Source of the DNA: Crocinitomicaceae bacterium
GTDB lineage: Bacteria; Bacteroidota; Bacteroidia; Flavobacteriales_D; Crocinitomicaceae
Direction: 5' to 3'
DNA: 64,000 bases
Assembly (NCBI GenBank): GCA_029238665.1
Contig: JAQWFQ010000012.1
Span: 124,001 to 188,000, forward strand
Positions 36,328 to 44,499 of this stretch are shown here, piece by piece; the stretch's first letter is position 1; every line of letters starts with the position of its first letter. The notes under the pieces are model-generated. The model did not search any database and was not told where the DNA came from. It worked only from the letters and a program-made list of their open reading frames with translations. Position numbers and translations under genes: made by a program.

Positions 36328-37334
36328 TCTAAACTGAACTCTTGAAAGTTTAACGGTTGAATTCTTCCATCGAGACCATTTCTTCCCGACCAGCCTCTAG
36401 TGCCATTTTTACCAATTGTTCCAGCAATTTGTCCGGCTAATGGTGTACCTCCTTTACCAAATGTACCTCCTTTTCCGGGTGCCCCATGATTCCCGCCATC
36501 GGTTAAATAGTTTAATTTAGGCTCAATCTGTGAATTGTTGGGGTGAATTGTTACATGAACTGTTCCGCCATTTCCACCATCGCCACCACGACCACCATGC
36601 CCTCCATCACCACCGTGACCTGGACGCTTGTATTTCCCGTTGTTTAACGATCCATTTCGACCATTTCCACCATCGCCACCATGTCCACCGTTTCCACCAT
36701 TTCCCCCTTTAAGGTTGAATGTAATGGACCCTTCACCAAGTGTTTTATATCGCCAAACTTCATTTGTTTGTTGATTTATAACGTAAATATGAGTGAGGTT
36801 GTTTTCAAGCCAAATATTAGACACATAGCGTTCAGCACTTTGGCCGTTTGTTCCGTGTGTCCCATTGGCTCCGTGTCTCCCATCGCGCAATAACAACCTG
36901 CTACCTCGGTTTTTTTGACTCACACCATCTATACCATTATTCCCTTTAGCATCTATAGTCAAATCACCTTTAAAGTTCATTCGAATGCTATCTGTCGCTT
37001 GAAATATTAGTTCTTTATCCGTAATGGTAATGTTGACATTCGCGGTGTTTTCACTAAATGATGTTGGGTGTTTTACAATTTTAAACGATTTAGTTAACCC
37101 ATTTCGAACAATGTCTTCTGAAATTAGTGTAAGCTTTCTATTGTTGGTTACGTCTAGCTCAGAACCATCGTTCATGATAACCATTACCTTGGCTTCAATT
37201 GTACTCCCAAAGTTAATTGGCTCAATAGGATTATATTCAATATAAGCTGTGCGAATCTCATTTACTTCTAATCGTTTAAAGCTACCACAAGAGCTAAGTA
37301 TTAACAGGGACAATGAGAGAAAAAGATACTTCAT
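36315..37334 (-). CDS. Gly-rich repeat lipoprotein
   Basis: A 339-residue lipoprotein (MKYLFLSLSLLILSSC, C16). Residues about 17-135 form a globular part with beta-rich sequence (IEAKVMVIMNDGSELDVTNN). The rest is dominated by Gly-Gly-X and Gly-X-X runs: DGRHGANGTHGTNGQS, GGNGGNGGHGGDGGNG, GHGGDGGHGGRGGDGGNG and GAPGKGGTFGKGGTPLAG. These resemble collagen-like or glycine-rich surface fibres. No enzyme motif is visible. It probably sits on the outer membrane. The Gly repeats use varied codons, so they are likely selected at protein level and not a recent DNA expansion. Confidence 0.8.
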   Translation of the reverse strand: MKYLFLSLSLLILSSCGSFKRLEVNEIRTAYIEYNPIEPINFGSTIEAKVMVIMNDGSELDVTNNRKLTLISEDIVRNGLTKSFKIVKHPTSFSENTANVNITITDKELIFQATDSIRMNFKGDLTIDAKGNNGIDGVSQKNRGSRLLLRDGRHGANGTHGTNGQSAERYVSNIWLENNLTHIYVINQQTNEVWRYKTLGEGSITFNLKGGNGGNGGHGGDGGNGRNGSLNNGKYKRPGHGGDGGHGGRGGDGGNGGTVHVTIHPNNSQIEPKLNYLTDGGNHGAPGKGGTFGKGGTPLAGQIAGTIGKNGTRGWSGRNGLDGRIQPLNFQEFSLDQLK

Positions 37335-37358
37335 ATTGTTTTTTTTTGAGTAAAGTCA

Positions 37359-38483
37359 TTAATTAGCAATAGTACAGATAACCTTCCATATTTCATCGGC
37401 GGTGTTGTCCCATGAAAAGAGTGTGCTGCGTTTAAGTCCTTTTTGACTTAACTCTTTTTGAATAGCGGGGTTCTTTACAATGTAGCTCATTTTTTCACGA
37501 ATATCATCGATATTGAAAGGGTCACAATAAATTGCGGCATCACCAGCAACTTCTGGCAGCGATGTTTTATTTCCTGAAAGTATAGGTGTTCCACACTTCA
37601 TTGCTTCCACCAACGGAATACCAAAACCTTCAAAATAAGGGATGTATGTCAACAAGCTTGCTGCGCCCATAATTTCAGCTAAATCGGAAAGAGAAACATG
37701 CCCTGTAAATAGAATGTGATCACGAACAAATGGTGAGATTTCAATACCGTTTAGTTTTTTACCAAACATTTCTGTACCAACAATTACTAATTTATGTTGA
37801 TCTTCAGGATTCTCCTGTTTAAATTGCTCAAATGCAGCAATAAGGCGACCTACATTTTTTCTTGGATGTAGCGCCCCAACAAACAAGAAATACGGATTTC
37901 CATTTGCATACGTTAATCGAGCACTATTTTTTTGATCTAAATGCAAGGGCTTAAACTGAGAAGACGCACCATTCCATAGTGGGCTTACTTTAGAGGTATC
38001 AATACTGTATTTTGAACAAATGTCTTTTTTCGAGTATTCAGACACGGTTAAAATGTGTGCTGCTTTATGCGCAAATTTTGGAAAAAATCGACGCAAGTAT
38101 TTCCGCATAAGCCAGGGAATGTCATCGGGGTTGTGCTCGAAATTAATGTCGTGAATTACAGCAATCTGTTTCACCTTACTTTTTAGTGATAAATAACCAT
38201 CAGGAGAAAGAAAAACATCTGCCTTATATTTTTTCAAAGCTCTTTTTACAGAAAATTCAAACCAAATATAGAATAAGAATGGGTGCCTTGCTGGTGGGTT
38301 TAATATTACAGGAGTAACATTGTCACCAAAAATAAACTTCTTGTCGAAGGGCCTATCAAAGAAAAAGATAAAGTCATGCTCTGGGTGCTTTTCAACCAAT
38401 CGTTTCACCACTTCATATGTGTACCAGCCAAAGCCTTCCATTTTTGAAGCGAGTAAAAAACGTGTATTTACAGCAATCCGCAT
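37359..38483 (-). CDS. GT4 family (group 1) glycosyltransferase
   Basis: A 374-residue GT-B fold glycosyltransferase. The N-terminal half starts MRIAVNTRFLLASKMEGFGWYTYEV, and the C-terminal half contains FLFVGALHPRKNVGRLIAAF, TGHVSLSDLAEIMGAASLLTY and the donor-binding segment YFEGFGIPLVEAMKCGTPIL with its EX7E-type acid pair. Such enzymes build cell-surface glycans from nucleotide sugars. It lies 8 nt after the MBL hydrolase gene on the same strand. The specific sugar is unknown. Confidence 0.93.
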   Translation of the reverse strand: MRIAVNTRFLLASKMEGFGWYTYEVVKRLVEKHPEHDFIFFFDRPFDKKFIFGDNVTPVILNPPARHPFLFYIWFEFSVKRALKKYKADVFLSPDGYLSLKSKVKQIAVIHDINFEHNPDDIPWLMRKYLRRFFPKFAHKAAHILTVSEYSKKDICSKYSIDTSKVSPLWNGASSQFKPLHLDQKNSARLTYANGNPYFLFVGALHPRKNVGRLIAAFEQFKQENPEDQHKLVIVGTEMFGKKLNGIEISPFVRDHILFTGHVSLSDLAEIMGAASLLTYIPYFEGFGIPLVEAMKCGTPILSGNKTSLPEVAGDAAIYCDPFNIDDIREKMSYIVKNPAIQKELSQKGLKRSTLFSWDNTADEIWKVICTIAN

Positions 38484-38491
38484 TTTATGAT

Positions 38492-39136
38492 TTAAAATTG
38501 AAGAATATAATTTGTTGCTTTTTCTTGACCAATTGTCGTTTCACCACCATGACCACAGTAAACAACCGTTTCTTCAGGAAGTTTAAATAGGACATTATGA
38601 ATCGAGTTTTTTAAGATTTCAAGATCCCCTCCAGGCAAGTCCGTTCTACCAAAACTTCCGGCAAAAAGAACATCCCCATTAATGACAAATCCATTTTCTT
38701 TGTTGTAAAAAACCACATGCCCCGTTGCGTGTCCTGGCGTGAATTTCACTTCAAATTTAATGTTCCCAAAAGCGATAAAATCACCATCATTAAGCATTTT
38801 GTTGGGCGCTGGCGGAGCCAAATACCCCGGATATCCATAAATAGATGCATAGTCTGAAACGGAGTTCAATGTTTGCAAGTCTTCTTTATGCAGGTAGAAA
38901 TCAATATCAAACTTAGCGAGTACAAAAGCACAACCGAGTACATGATCAATATGCGCATGGGTTAAGAGGAGTGCTGCAGGCGTTAGATTGTTCGTCTCAA
39001 TATAACTTACCAATTCATCCTGCTCATGTTTTTCGTAGCAACCGGGGTCAATAATTACACAATTAACGCCGTCTTGAACAATGTATGTATTTTCTTGAAA
39101 TCCATTGAATGAGAACTTCTGAATAGATAATGCCAT
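38492..39136 (-). CDS. MBL-fold metallohydrolase (glyoxalase II-like)
   Basis: A 214-residue zinc hydrolase. The metal-binding motif is LTHAHIDHVLG (residues about 58-68), with further ligands in TPGHATGHVVF, NGDVLF and CGHGGETT. This arrangement fits the YcbL/GloB-type group, which hydrolyses thioesters such as S-lactoylglutathione analogues; the real substrate is uncertain. The start MALSIQKFSFNGFQENTYIV is typical of Bacteroidota members. It precedes the GT4 gene by 8 nt and may be cotranscribed. Confidence 0.92.
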   Translation of the reverse strand: MALSIQKFSFNGFQENTYIVQDGVNCVIIDPGCYEKHEQDELVSYIETNNLTPAALLLTHAHIDHVLGCAFVLAKFDIDFYLHKEDLQTLNSVSDYASIYGYPGYLAPPAPNKMLNDGDFIAFGNIKFEVKFTPGHATGHVVFYNKENGFVINGDVLFAGSFGRTDLPGGDLEILKNSIHNVLFKLPEETVVYCGHGGETTIGQEKATNYILQF

Positions 39137-39211
39137 TCTTTTTTAGCTTAAAAATACAATGATTTTCTCGAAACAAACAGGCGCGGCATAATTTTTGAAT
39201 AACTCTTTAAT

Positions 39212-39219
39212 TATATTTG
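39212..39219 (+). promoter_or_regulatory. -7 box of the 39234 lipoprotein gene
   Basis: TATATTTG is a perfect TAnnTTTG, 14 nt before the ATG at 39234. No -33 element at the usual spacing. Confidence 0.5.
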
Positions 39220-39233
39220 TAAAAAATAGAATT

Positions 39234-39770
39234 ATGAAATATACTTTTTTAGTAATTGTTGGAATTATTTTAACGAGTTGTGGAACGAGAGTCCCTTATA
39301 CAAACCAAATTAAAGATGAGTTTGGGTTGGAAACAGAACAGCAAATGAGAAAAGTGCAGTTTTTTACTTCTGCGACAATTATTTTAGAAAAGAATAAGAA
39401 GTCAGGAAATCAAAGTACAGATAATGATGGGGCTTTAGTTTCTGCGTCAAATACAAATCAAGAACGTATAATTATTCCTATGGGAACAAAGTGTGTTTTT
39501 GACAGTTATGGAGATAATGGTGAGTTGACCCTGCGCTTTGAAATAGGTATTGGAAAAACAATTTCATTCTTAATGAGGGGTGGTTCTACTTCTGGGAAAT
39601 ATTACCTAAAAGCAGACTGGAAAAGCAGACAGAGAGGTGGAGATGTTGTTTATGGCAATGATCTTTATGTTGCTACAACTGCCAGTGCAACAGCATATTT
39701 ACAAGTTATTCGCAAACGATTGCAAAAAACAAAACGCAAAGACAGAGTAGTTAAAGGAATGAGGGTTTAA
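39234..39770 (+). CDS. lipoprotein of unknown function
   Basis: A 178-residue lipoprotein with signal MKYTFLVIVGIILTSC (C16). The mature part starts GTRVPYTNQIKDEFGLETEQ and continues with predicted beta strands (RKVQFFTSATIILEK, ERIIIPMGTKCVFDSYG, ELTLRFEIGIGKTISFLM). It ends in a basic tail (RKRLQKTKRKDR). I do not recognise the family. The start at 39234 is preferred to an upstream in-frame TTG because it yields a clean lipoprotein signal. It is monocistronic and ends at a terminator. Confidence 0.75.
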   Translation: MKYTFLVIVGIILTSCGTRVPYTNQIKDEFGLETEQQMRKVQFFTSATIILEKNKKSGNQSTDNDGALVSASNTNQERIIIPMGTKCVFDSYGDNGELTLRFEIGIGKTISFLMRGGSTSGKYYLKADWKSRQRGGDVVYGNDLYVATTASATAYLQVIRKRLQKTKRKDRVVKGMRV

Positions 39771-39791
39771 TTCTAAATTAAACTTTTATTG

Positions 39792-39818
39792 AAAGGTCGC
39801 TTATTGGCGGCCTTTTTT
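39792..39818 (+). terminator. intrinsic terminator after the unknown lipoprotein gene
   Basis: AAAGGTCGC (39792-39800) pairs with GCGGCCTTT (39807-39815), with one G-T wobble and a 6-nt loop, followed by six T residues. It overlaps the stop of the convergent small ORF. Confidence 0.85.
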
Positions 39819-40011
39819 ATTCTCCTAAAGTTATGTGATGAATTTCAGTGATTTCTTTTTCCTGAACCTTAGGTGTAGAACCCTTTTTTTTAAATAAGAA
39901 ATAAGATAGAACCGCGAGCAGAAACACATAAAATATAATTTTCAGGAGGTACATTTTAGATACGGGCGGACTTGTATATCGTTTAAAATCAATTTTCCGT
40001 TCTTTCTTCAT
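39817..40011 (-). CDS. small single-helix membrane protein, unknown
   Basis: A 64-residue protein with a basic N-terminus (MKKERKIDFKRYTSPPVS), one membrane helix (YLLKIIFYVFLLAVLSYFLF, about 21-40) and a short charged C-terminus. The basic residues before the helix suggest a cytoplasmic N-terminus. It is divergent from galE and convergent with the lipoprotein gene at 39234. Coding is supported by the clean layout and by the absence of any competing frame, but I know no family for it. Confidence 0.6.
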   Translation of the reverse strand: MKKERKIDFKRYTSPPVSKMYLLKIIFYVFLLAVLSYFLFKKKGSTPKVQEKEITEIHHITLGE

Positions 40012-40035
40012 ACGGTAAATTTAAATCTATTCTTT

Positions 40036-40043
40036 TAACTTTG
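40036..40043 (+). promoter_or_regulatory. -7 box 6 nt before the galE start
   Basis: TAACTTTG, a perfect TAnnTTTG, ends 6 nt before the galE ATG. A transcript starting a few bases downstream would have almost no leader. Confidence 0.5.
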
Positions 40044-40049
40044 GGATTC

Positions 40050-41078
40050 ATGAATGAATCAAAACACATATTGGTCACAGGCGGAGCTGGATACATTGGC
40101 TCTCACACGGTGGTAGAGTTAATTGAACATGGCTATATCCCGGTTATTGTTGATGATTTCTCAAATTCAACAGAACAAGTAATTGAAGGCTTAAAGGAAA
40201 TAACAAAAACAACGATAATTGTCCATAGGATTGACACGTGTGATTTCACTAAATTAAAAGCAATATTTGAGTTGTATTCGTTTGCGGGAGTAATTCATTT
40301 TGCAGCATTTAAAGCGGTTAGAGAATCTATCCAAGAGCCTTTGAATTACTATAGAAACAACCTGTCTGGACTTATCAATGTGCTCGATTTATCGAAAGAA
40401 TTTGAAGTAAAAAACATTGTGTTTTCTTCGTCATGTGCTGTTTATGGAAACCTTGATGGAGGTAAGGTTGTCTCTGAAGAAACGGAGCCGAAAGAAGCGA
40501 CATCTCCTTATGGAAGCACGAAGAGTTTTGGAGAACAAATAATTAGCGATTTAATTAAGAGCGGTGTAGACATTAAAGCACTTAACTTGAGGTATTTTAA
40601 CCCAATTGGGGCGCACAGTTCGACATTAATCGGTGAACTGCCTTTGGGTAGCCCTAATAATTTAATGCCCATCATTACACAGTCGGCTGTCGGTAAGTTT
40701 GGTGAAATTAAGGTATATGGAAACGACTACAATACCGTTGATGGCACATGTGTTCGTGATTATGTACATGTTGTTGATGTAGCCAATGCGCATGTAAAAG
40801 GGTTAACTTGGTTAATAGAGCAGGATCATGCCCTAGAAGAACACATTAACATTGGTACCGGAAAGGGGACAAGTGTTTTAGAAATTATTGAAACTTTCGA
40901 GCGCATTTCGAAAACAAAATTAAATTGGAGTTTTGCCCCAAGAAGGGACGGAGATGTAGCAGAAATATATGCAGACGCATCTAAGGCAATACAAGTTTTA
41001 GGATGGAAATCAAATAAGACAGTTGAACAGGCGGTGTCTGATGCTTGGGACTGGGAATTAAAATTAAAACATGGTTAA
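40050..41078 (+). CDS. galE: UDP-glucose 4-epimerase
   Basis: A 342-residue extended short-chain dehydrogenase that interconverts UDP-glucose and UDP-galactose for glycan synthesis. The NAD-binding motif is VTGGAGYIGSHT (near residue 10), the catalytic YxxxK is SPYGSTKSF near 150, and FSSSCAVYGN holds the partner Ser/Thr. DGTCVRDYVHVVDVANAHV is also typical. A TTG at 40041 is in frame, but the ATG at 40050 (MNESKHILVTGGAG) gives the normal length. The stop overlaps the next gene by 8 nt. Confidence 0.95.
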   Translation: MNESKHILVTGGAGYIGSHTVVELIEHGYIPVIVDDFSNSTEQVIEGLKEITKTTIIVHRIDTCDFTKLKAIFELYSFAGVIHFAAFKAVRESIQEPLNYYRNNLSGLINVLDLSKEFEVKNIVFSSSCAVYGNLDGGKVVSEETEPKEATSPYGSTKSFGEQIISDLIKSGVDIKALNLRYFNPIGAHSSTLIGELPLGSPNNLMPIITQSAVGKFGEIKVYGNDYNTVDGTCVRDYVHVVDVANAHVKGLTWLIEQDHALEEHINIGTGKGTSVLEIIETFERISKTKLNWSFAPRRDGDVAEIYADASKAIQVLGWKSNKTVEQAVSDAWDWELKLKHG

Positions 41079-41817
41079 AATAGGATTATTACTAGGAATG
41101 TGCTTTGTAGCATTAAGTTCATTTTCTCAGTATGATGGAGAGGGAGCTGATGAAGTGTCACGATTTAGGCCTGGTGCAATGTGGTTTTATACAGGAGTTA
41201 GACCTGCAAAGGCAGACAAACCGTCTAAATATGACCGATTAATTGTTGACGTTACTTACAATGATTGGATTGGAGATGAGGATCTTTTCCAAAATAGCTG
41301 GGCATCAATTGGGGCGAATACCAATTTAATGTTTGATATTCCGTTAACAAAAGGAAATACAGTTGCATTGGGGTTAGGGGTTTCACATCAGTATACAAAT
41401 GTTCGACACGATAATAAATTTGTTGTGGATGAGGATGCTAACACCACAACTTACGCCTTTAAAGATTCCACAGATCTTTTTAGAAAAAGTATGTTTATCG
41501 GAAATAGTTTTTCTGTTCCATTTGAATTAAGGTTTAGAAGTTCAAGTTGGAAACACGTTAAATTTCACCTTGGATTTAAGCTTGGATACCAAGTAAACAC
41601 CTTATCGAAAAACGTTTCCATCATTAAAGGGCAGAAAGAAGTATCTAAACGTTATGGATCGGCAGATGAAAATAAGTTCATCTATTCAGCACATGCACGT
41701 TTAGGATTTCGAAAATGGGCGCTATATGCGAGTTATAATTTCAATACGATATTCTCGAACAGTAAAAGCACCCAGTTAAATGCAGTTCAATTTGGGTTGA
41801 GTAGATCTCTTTTTTAA
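41071..41817 (+). CDS. outer-membrane beta-barrel-like secreted protein
   Basis: A 248-residue protein with a Sec signal peptide (MVKIGLLLGMCFVALSSFSQ) and alternating hydrophobic/polar strands (GNTVALGLGVSHQYTNVRHD, WKHVKFHLGFKLGYQVNTLS, KWALYASYNFNTIF) ending in QFGLSRSLF, a terminal aromatic as in outer-membrane barrels. It resembles the PorT-type barrel group of Bacteroidota in general form only; I would not assign PorT. It overlaps galE by 8 nt and is followed 7 nt later by tatD. Confidence 0.75.
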   Translation: MVKIGLLLGMCFVALSSFSQYDGEGADEVSRFRPGAMWFYTGVRPAKADKPSKYDRLIVDVTYNDWIGDEDLFQNSWASIGANTNLMFDIPLTKGNTVALGLGVSHQYTNVRHDNKFVVDEDANTTTYAFKDSTDLFRKSMFIGNSFSVPFELRFRSSSWKHVKFHLGFKLGYQVNTLSKNVSIIKGQKEVSKRYGSADENKFIYSAHARLGFRKWALYASYNFNTIFSNSKSTQLNAVQFGLSRSLF

Positions 41818-41824
41818 ATCACCT

Positions 41825-42592
41825 ATGTTTATTGACACACATACACATCTGTTTTCAGACGTTTTTGATGAGGATAGGGATCAAGTCATTCAGCGTGCTA
41901 TCCAGTCGGGAGTAGAATTATGCTTATTGCCGAATATTGATGTGGATACCATTGATGCAATGCATGAGTTGGAGTTAAAGTATCCAGAAAATTGTCATTC
42001 AATGATGGGGCTTCATCCAGGTTCAGTAGGAGAAGACTGGAAAAACAAGTTAGATATAATTAAGACCAATCTTTTTTCAAGAGAATACATTGCGGTTGGT
42101 GAAATAGGAATGGATTTGTATTGGGATAAAACCTACATTGATGCCCAGCGAGAAGTGTTTGCACAACAAGTTAGGTGGGCCAAGGAGTTAAAAATTCCTG
42201 TTGTTATTCATGCAAGGTCAGCATTTCAAGAAATCTATGAGGTATTAGACGTGTTGGATGACGAGAACCTTTCAGGCGTATTCCATTGTTTTACAGGAAC
42301 ATTAGACGACGCTAATAAAATAGCAGAGTATCATAATTTTAAGTTGGGTATTGGAGGAGTTCTAACCTATAAGAATGCAAAACTAGACCGAGTAATAAAA
42401 CAAATCCCCCTAGATCAACTGATTTTGGAAACCGATTCACCATACCTACCCCCAACCCCACATCGGGGGAAACGAAATGAAAGTTCATATCTGTTGCACG
42501 TTGCTGAAAAATTGGCAGATGTTTACGGACTTCCATTGCAAGAAATTGAAAAACAGACTACAGAAACCGCAAAGAAATTGTTTAAGCTTTAG
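41825..42592 (+). CDS. TatD family metal-dependent hydrolase
   Basis: A 255-residue TIM-barrel hydrolase. Metal ligands appear in DTHTHLF at the N-terminus, VGEIGMDLY (Glu near 92), VVIHARSAF, GVFHCFTG and ETDSPYLPPTPHRGKRNES. TatD proteins are 3'-5' DNA/RNA exonucleases or deoxyribonucleases; the cellular role here is not shown by context. It lies 7 nt after the beta-barrel gene and 14 nt before the asparaginase gene, so it is part of the galE-ansA unit. Confidence 0.94.
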   Translation: MFIDTHTHLFSDVFDEDRDQVIQRAIQSGVELCLLPNIDVDTIDAMHELELKYPENCHSMMGLHPGSVGEDWKNKLDIIKTNLFSREYIAVGEIGMDLYWDKTYIDAQREVFAQQVRWAKELKIPVVIHARSAFQEIYEVLDVLDDENLSGVFHCFTGTLDDANKIAEYHNFKLGIGGVLTYKNAKLDRVIKQIPLDQLILETDSPYLPPTPHRGKRNESSYLLHVAEKLADVYGLPLQEIEKQTTETAKKLFKL

Positions 42593-42606
42593 AAAAACGA
42601 GAATAG

Positions 42607-43638
42607 ATGGAATCAAAACCGAGGATACTAATAATTTATACGGGCGGAACGATTGGAATGATTAAAGATTCTGAGACAGCTCAATTAACAACGGTAAACT
42701 TTGACCACATCTATGACCATTTACCTGAATTAAGGCGGTTAAATGTAGCCTTGGAGTCCGTAAGTTTTGAGGACCCTATCGACTCATCGGAAATAGCAAT
42801 TACGCATTGGAAGCAGATTGCTGAAAGCATCTTTGAGAATTACACTAAATACGACGGATTTGTTGTGTTACATGGCTCTGATACGATGTCTTATACTGCT
42901 TCTGCATTGAGTTTCATGTTTGACGGGTTGAAAAAACCGGTTATTCTTACAGGTTCTCAGCTGCCAATAGGAACAATTCGCACAGACGGCAAGGAGAATC
43001 TGATTACTGCCATCGAAATTGCAGCATCTCGTGATGTAAACCAGAACCCATTAATTCAAGAAGTTGCGGTGTACTTCGACTATAAACTTTTCAGAGGGAA
43101 TAGAAGCATGAAGGATTCGGCAGAGCACTTTGAGGCATTTAAGTCTCCCAACTACCAAGAACTTTGTGAGGCTGGTGTGCAAATTCGATATAATACGGAT
43201 AAGTTTTACAGGACAGAACAAGACACATTTAGTTTAAACACGAACTTTAATGATCGGATAGCCTTACTGAAATTATTCCCTGGAATAAACACGGAACTCT
43301 ACAAAGGTATTTTCAATTCGACTGCGGTTGATGGATTAATTCTAGAAACTTTTGGAGCAGGAAATGCATCCAACTCAAGAGCGTTTAAAGATGTAATTGC
43401 ACGATTTATAGCTGAAGGTGGTATTGTATTGAACATTACACAGTGTAACTCTGGATCAGTAAAGCAAGGCATGTATAAAACAAGTTCATTTTTTAATGAA
43501 ATAGGAGTCATCAGTGGTGCTGATATGACAACAGAAGCTGCAGTGACAAAAATGATGTCGGTTCTTGACCGAAATGACATTGAAAAAACGAAAAAACTAC
43601 TTGCTAAAAACTTACGTGGAGAGTTAACTGAGAACTGA
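42607..43638 (+). CDS. ansA: type I L-asparaginase
   Basis: A 343-residue cytoplasmic-type asparaginase that hydrolyses L-asparagine to aspartate and ammonia. The first catalytic Thr is in ILIIYTGGTIGMI, the second in VVLHGSDTMSYTASAL, and the PVILTGSQLPIGTIRTDGKENL loop follows. Absence of a signal peptide supports the type I assignment. It is the last gene of the galE-barrel-tatD-ansA run. The following 61 nt lead to a tRNA-Ser gene with its own -7 box. Confidence 0.94.
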   Translation: MESKPRILIIYTGGTIGMIKDSETAQLTTVNFDHIYDHLPELRRLNVALESVSFEDPIDSSEIAITHWKQIAESIFENYTKYDGFVVLHGSDTMSYTASALSFMFDGLKKPVILTGSQLPIGTIRTDGKENLITAIEIAASRDVNQNPLIQEVAVYFDYKLFRGNRSMKDSAEHFEAFKSPNYQELCEAGVQIRYNTDKFYRTEQDTFSLNTNFNDRIALLKLFPGINTELYKGIFNSTAVDGLILETFGAGNASNSRAFKDVIARFIAEGGIVLNITQCNSGSVKQGMYKTSSFFNEIGVISGADMTTEAAVTKMMSVLDRNDIEKTKKLLAKNLRGELTEN

Positions 43639-43680
43639 AATAAACTCACTCATTCCTAATCTAAACTTCAATTGATTTAC

Positions 43681-43688
43681 TACATTTG
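43681..43688 (+). promoter_or_regulatory. -7 box of the tRNA-Ser gene
   Basis: TACATTTG is a perfect TAnnTTTG, 11 nt before the first base of the tRNA, which gives a very short 5' leader. Confidence 0.6.
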
Positions 43689-43699
43689 CCCCTGTAAAC

Positions 43700-43784
43700 G
43701 GAGAGGTGGCAGAGTGGCTGAACGCGCACGCTTGGAAAGCGTGTTTACGGAAACGTAACGGGGGTTCGAATCCCCCTCTCTCCG
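43700..43784 (+). tRNA. tRNA-Ser (anticodon GGA)
   Basis: A class II tRNA of 85 nt. The acceptor stem GGAGAGG pairs with TCTCTCC (one G-T pair), the anticodon arm is CACGC-TTGGAAA-GCGTG with anticodon GGA, a long variable arm follows (TTTACGGAAACGTAA region), and the T arm is GGGGG-TTCGAAT-CCCCC. The discriminator base is G at 43784. CCA is not encoded, since the next bases are CAA. Confidence 0.95.
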
Positions 43785-44085
43785 CAAGCAAAATGAAGGA
43801 CTGGCATTGTCAGATCTTTTTTATTTTCAAGAGGAAAATAAAATTGGTTTGAATTTTCGGATTGGAAATGAAAAATAAACGCAGTAAACTTCATTTAGCC
43901 TTGTGTTAATTAACCCTAAAATGGGATCACGGAGTAATCCCCACTCGTTTTTTAATTCAAGAATTTTGATTTTTCCTTAAAAAAAGGAGTTGCTGAAACT
44001 CGGTACGTAAAGAAGTATAGCTTTGCTTGTAACAAATGTTACTGTGGAGAATAGATTTTGACTTATTTTTGTATCTGAGATTTAG
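43785..44085. other. 301-nt stretch without a gene
   Basis: After the tRNA, a weak hairpin (CTGGC…GTCAG, 43801-43813) is followed by a T run at 43817-43822 and may be the tRNA terminator. Further on is a small hairpin with GGGAT and ATCCC arms near 43923-43941. A -7 box, TATTTTTG, lies at 44064-44071, 14 nt before the DUF983 ATG. I see no coding frame and no recognisable RNA gene. Confidence 0.5.
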
Positions 44086-44499
44086 ATGAGTATGATAAAG
44101 AAAGGGACGAAGTTATATAGTATTATTAAAAGCAAATGTCCGCATTGCCAAGAAGGCTCCTTTTTTGAGGGGTCCATGTTTAAAGGAACCCCCAAACAAA
44201 AATGTGATGTATGTCAGGAGCCATTTAGTAAGGAACCTGGATTTTATCAAGGTTCATATTATGTTGTGTATGCATTAGGAGTAGCTGTGTTTGTTACAAT
44301 TTGGTGTTCCATAGAATTGTTTATAGGCGACATTGGGTTTAGAGGGGATTTAATCTCAGTTATAGTGGGGCTTATTTTAACAGCACCGTTCACTTATCCT
44401 TTATCAAAAACGATTTGGGCAAATATGTTTTTCCATTATAATGGACATCTAAAAGATGAAAATAACGAATTAGAATCAGGTGAGGGAAGAGTTAGTTGA
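44086..44499 (+). CDS. DUF983 zinc-ribbon membrane protein
   Basis: A 137-residue protein. A four-Cys zinc ribbon (KCPHC near residue 18-21, KCDVC near 42-45) precedes FSKEPGFYQGSYYVVYALGVAV, the DUF983 signature, and two membrane helices follow (about 55-78 and 88-110). Function is unknown. The gene overlaps the Crp/Fnr gene by 20 nt, so the two are translationally coupled. The C-terminus is acidic (KDENNELESGEG). Confidence 0.88.
   Translation: MSMIKKGTKLYSIIKSKCPHCQEGSFFEGSMFKGTPKQKCDVCQEPFSKEPGFYQGSYYVVYALGVAVFVTIWCSIELFIGDIGFRGDLISVIVGLILTAPFTYPLSKTIWANMFFHYNGHLKDENNELESGEGRVS

Noticed and set aside
36530-36712. Small His-rich open frame on the plus strand
   Set aside because: It is the antisense of the GGx repeats in the Gly-rich lipoprotein gene (Gly codons read as His/Pro in reverse) and has no independent start signal or domain.
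36540-36720. Possible CRISPR or DNA tandem repeat
   Set aside because: The short repeats follow codon triplets for Gly-rich protein, vary in DNA sequence and have no spacer structure.
43923-43941. Structured RNA after the tRNA gene
   Set aside because: Only a 5-bp GGGAT/ATCCC stem with a loop of about 9 nt is present; no conserved RNA motif could be recognised.
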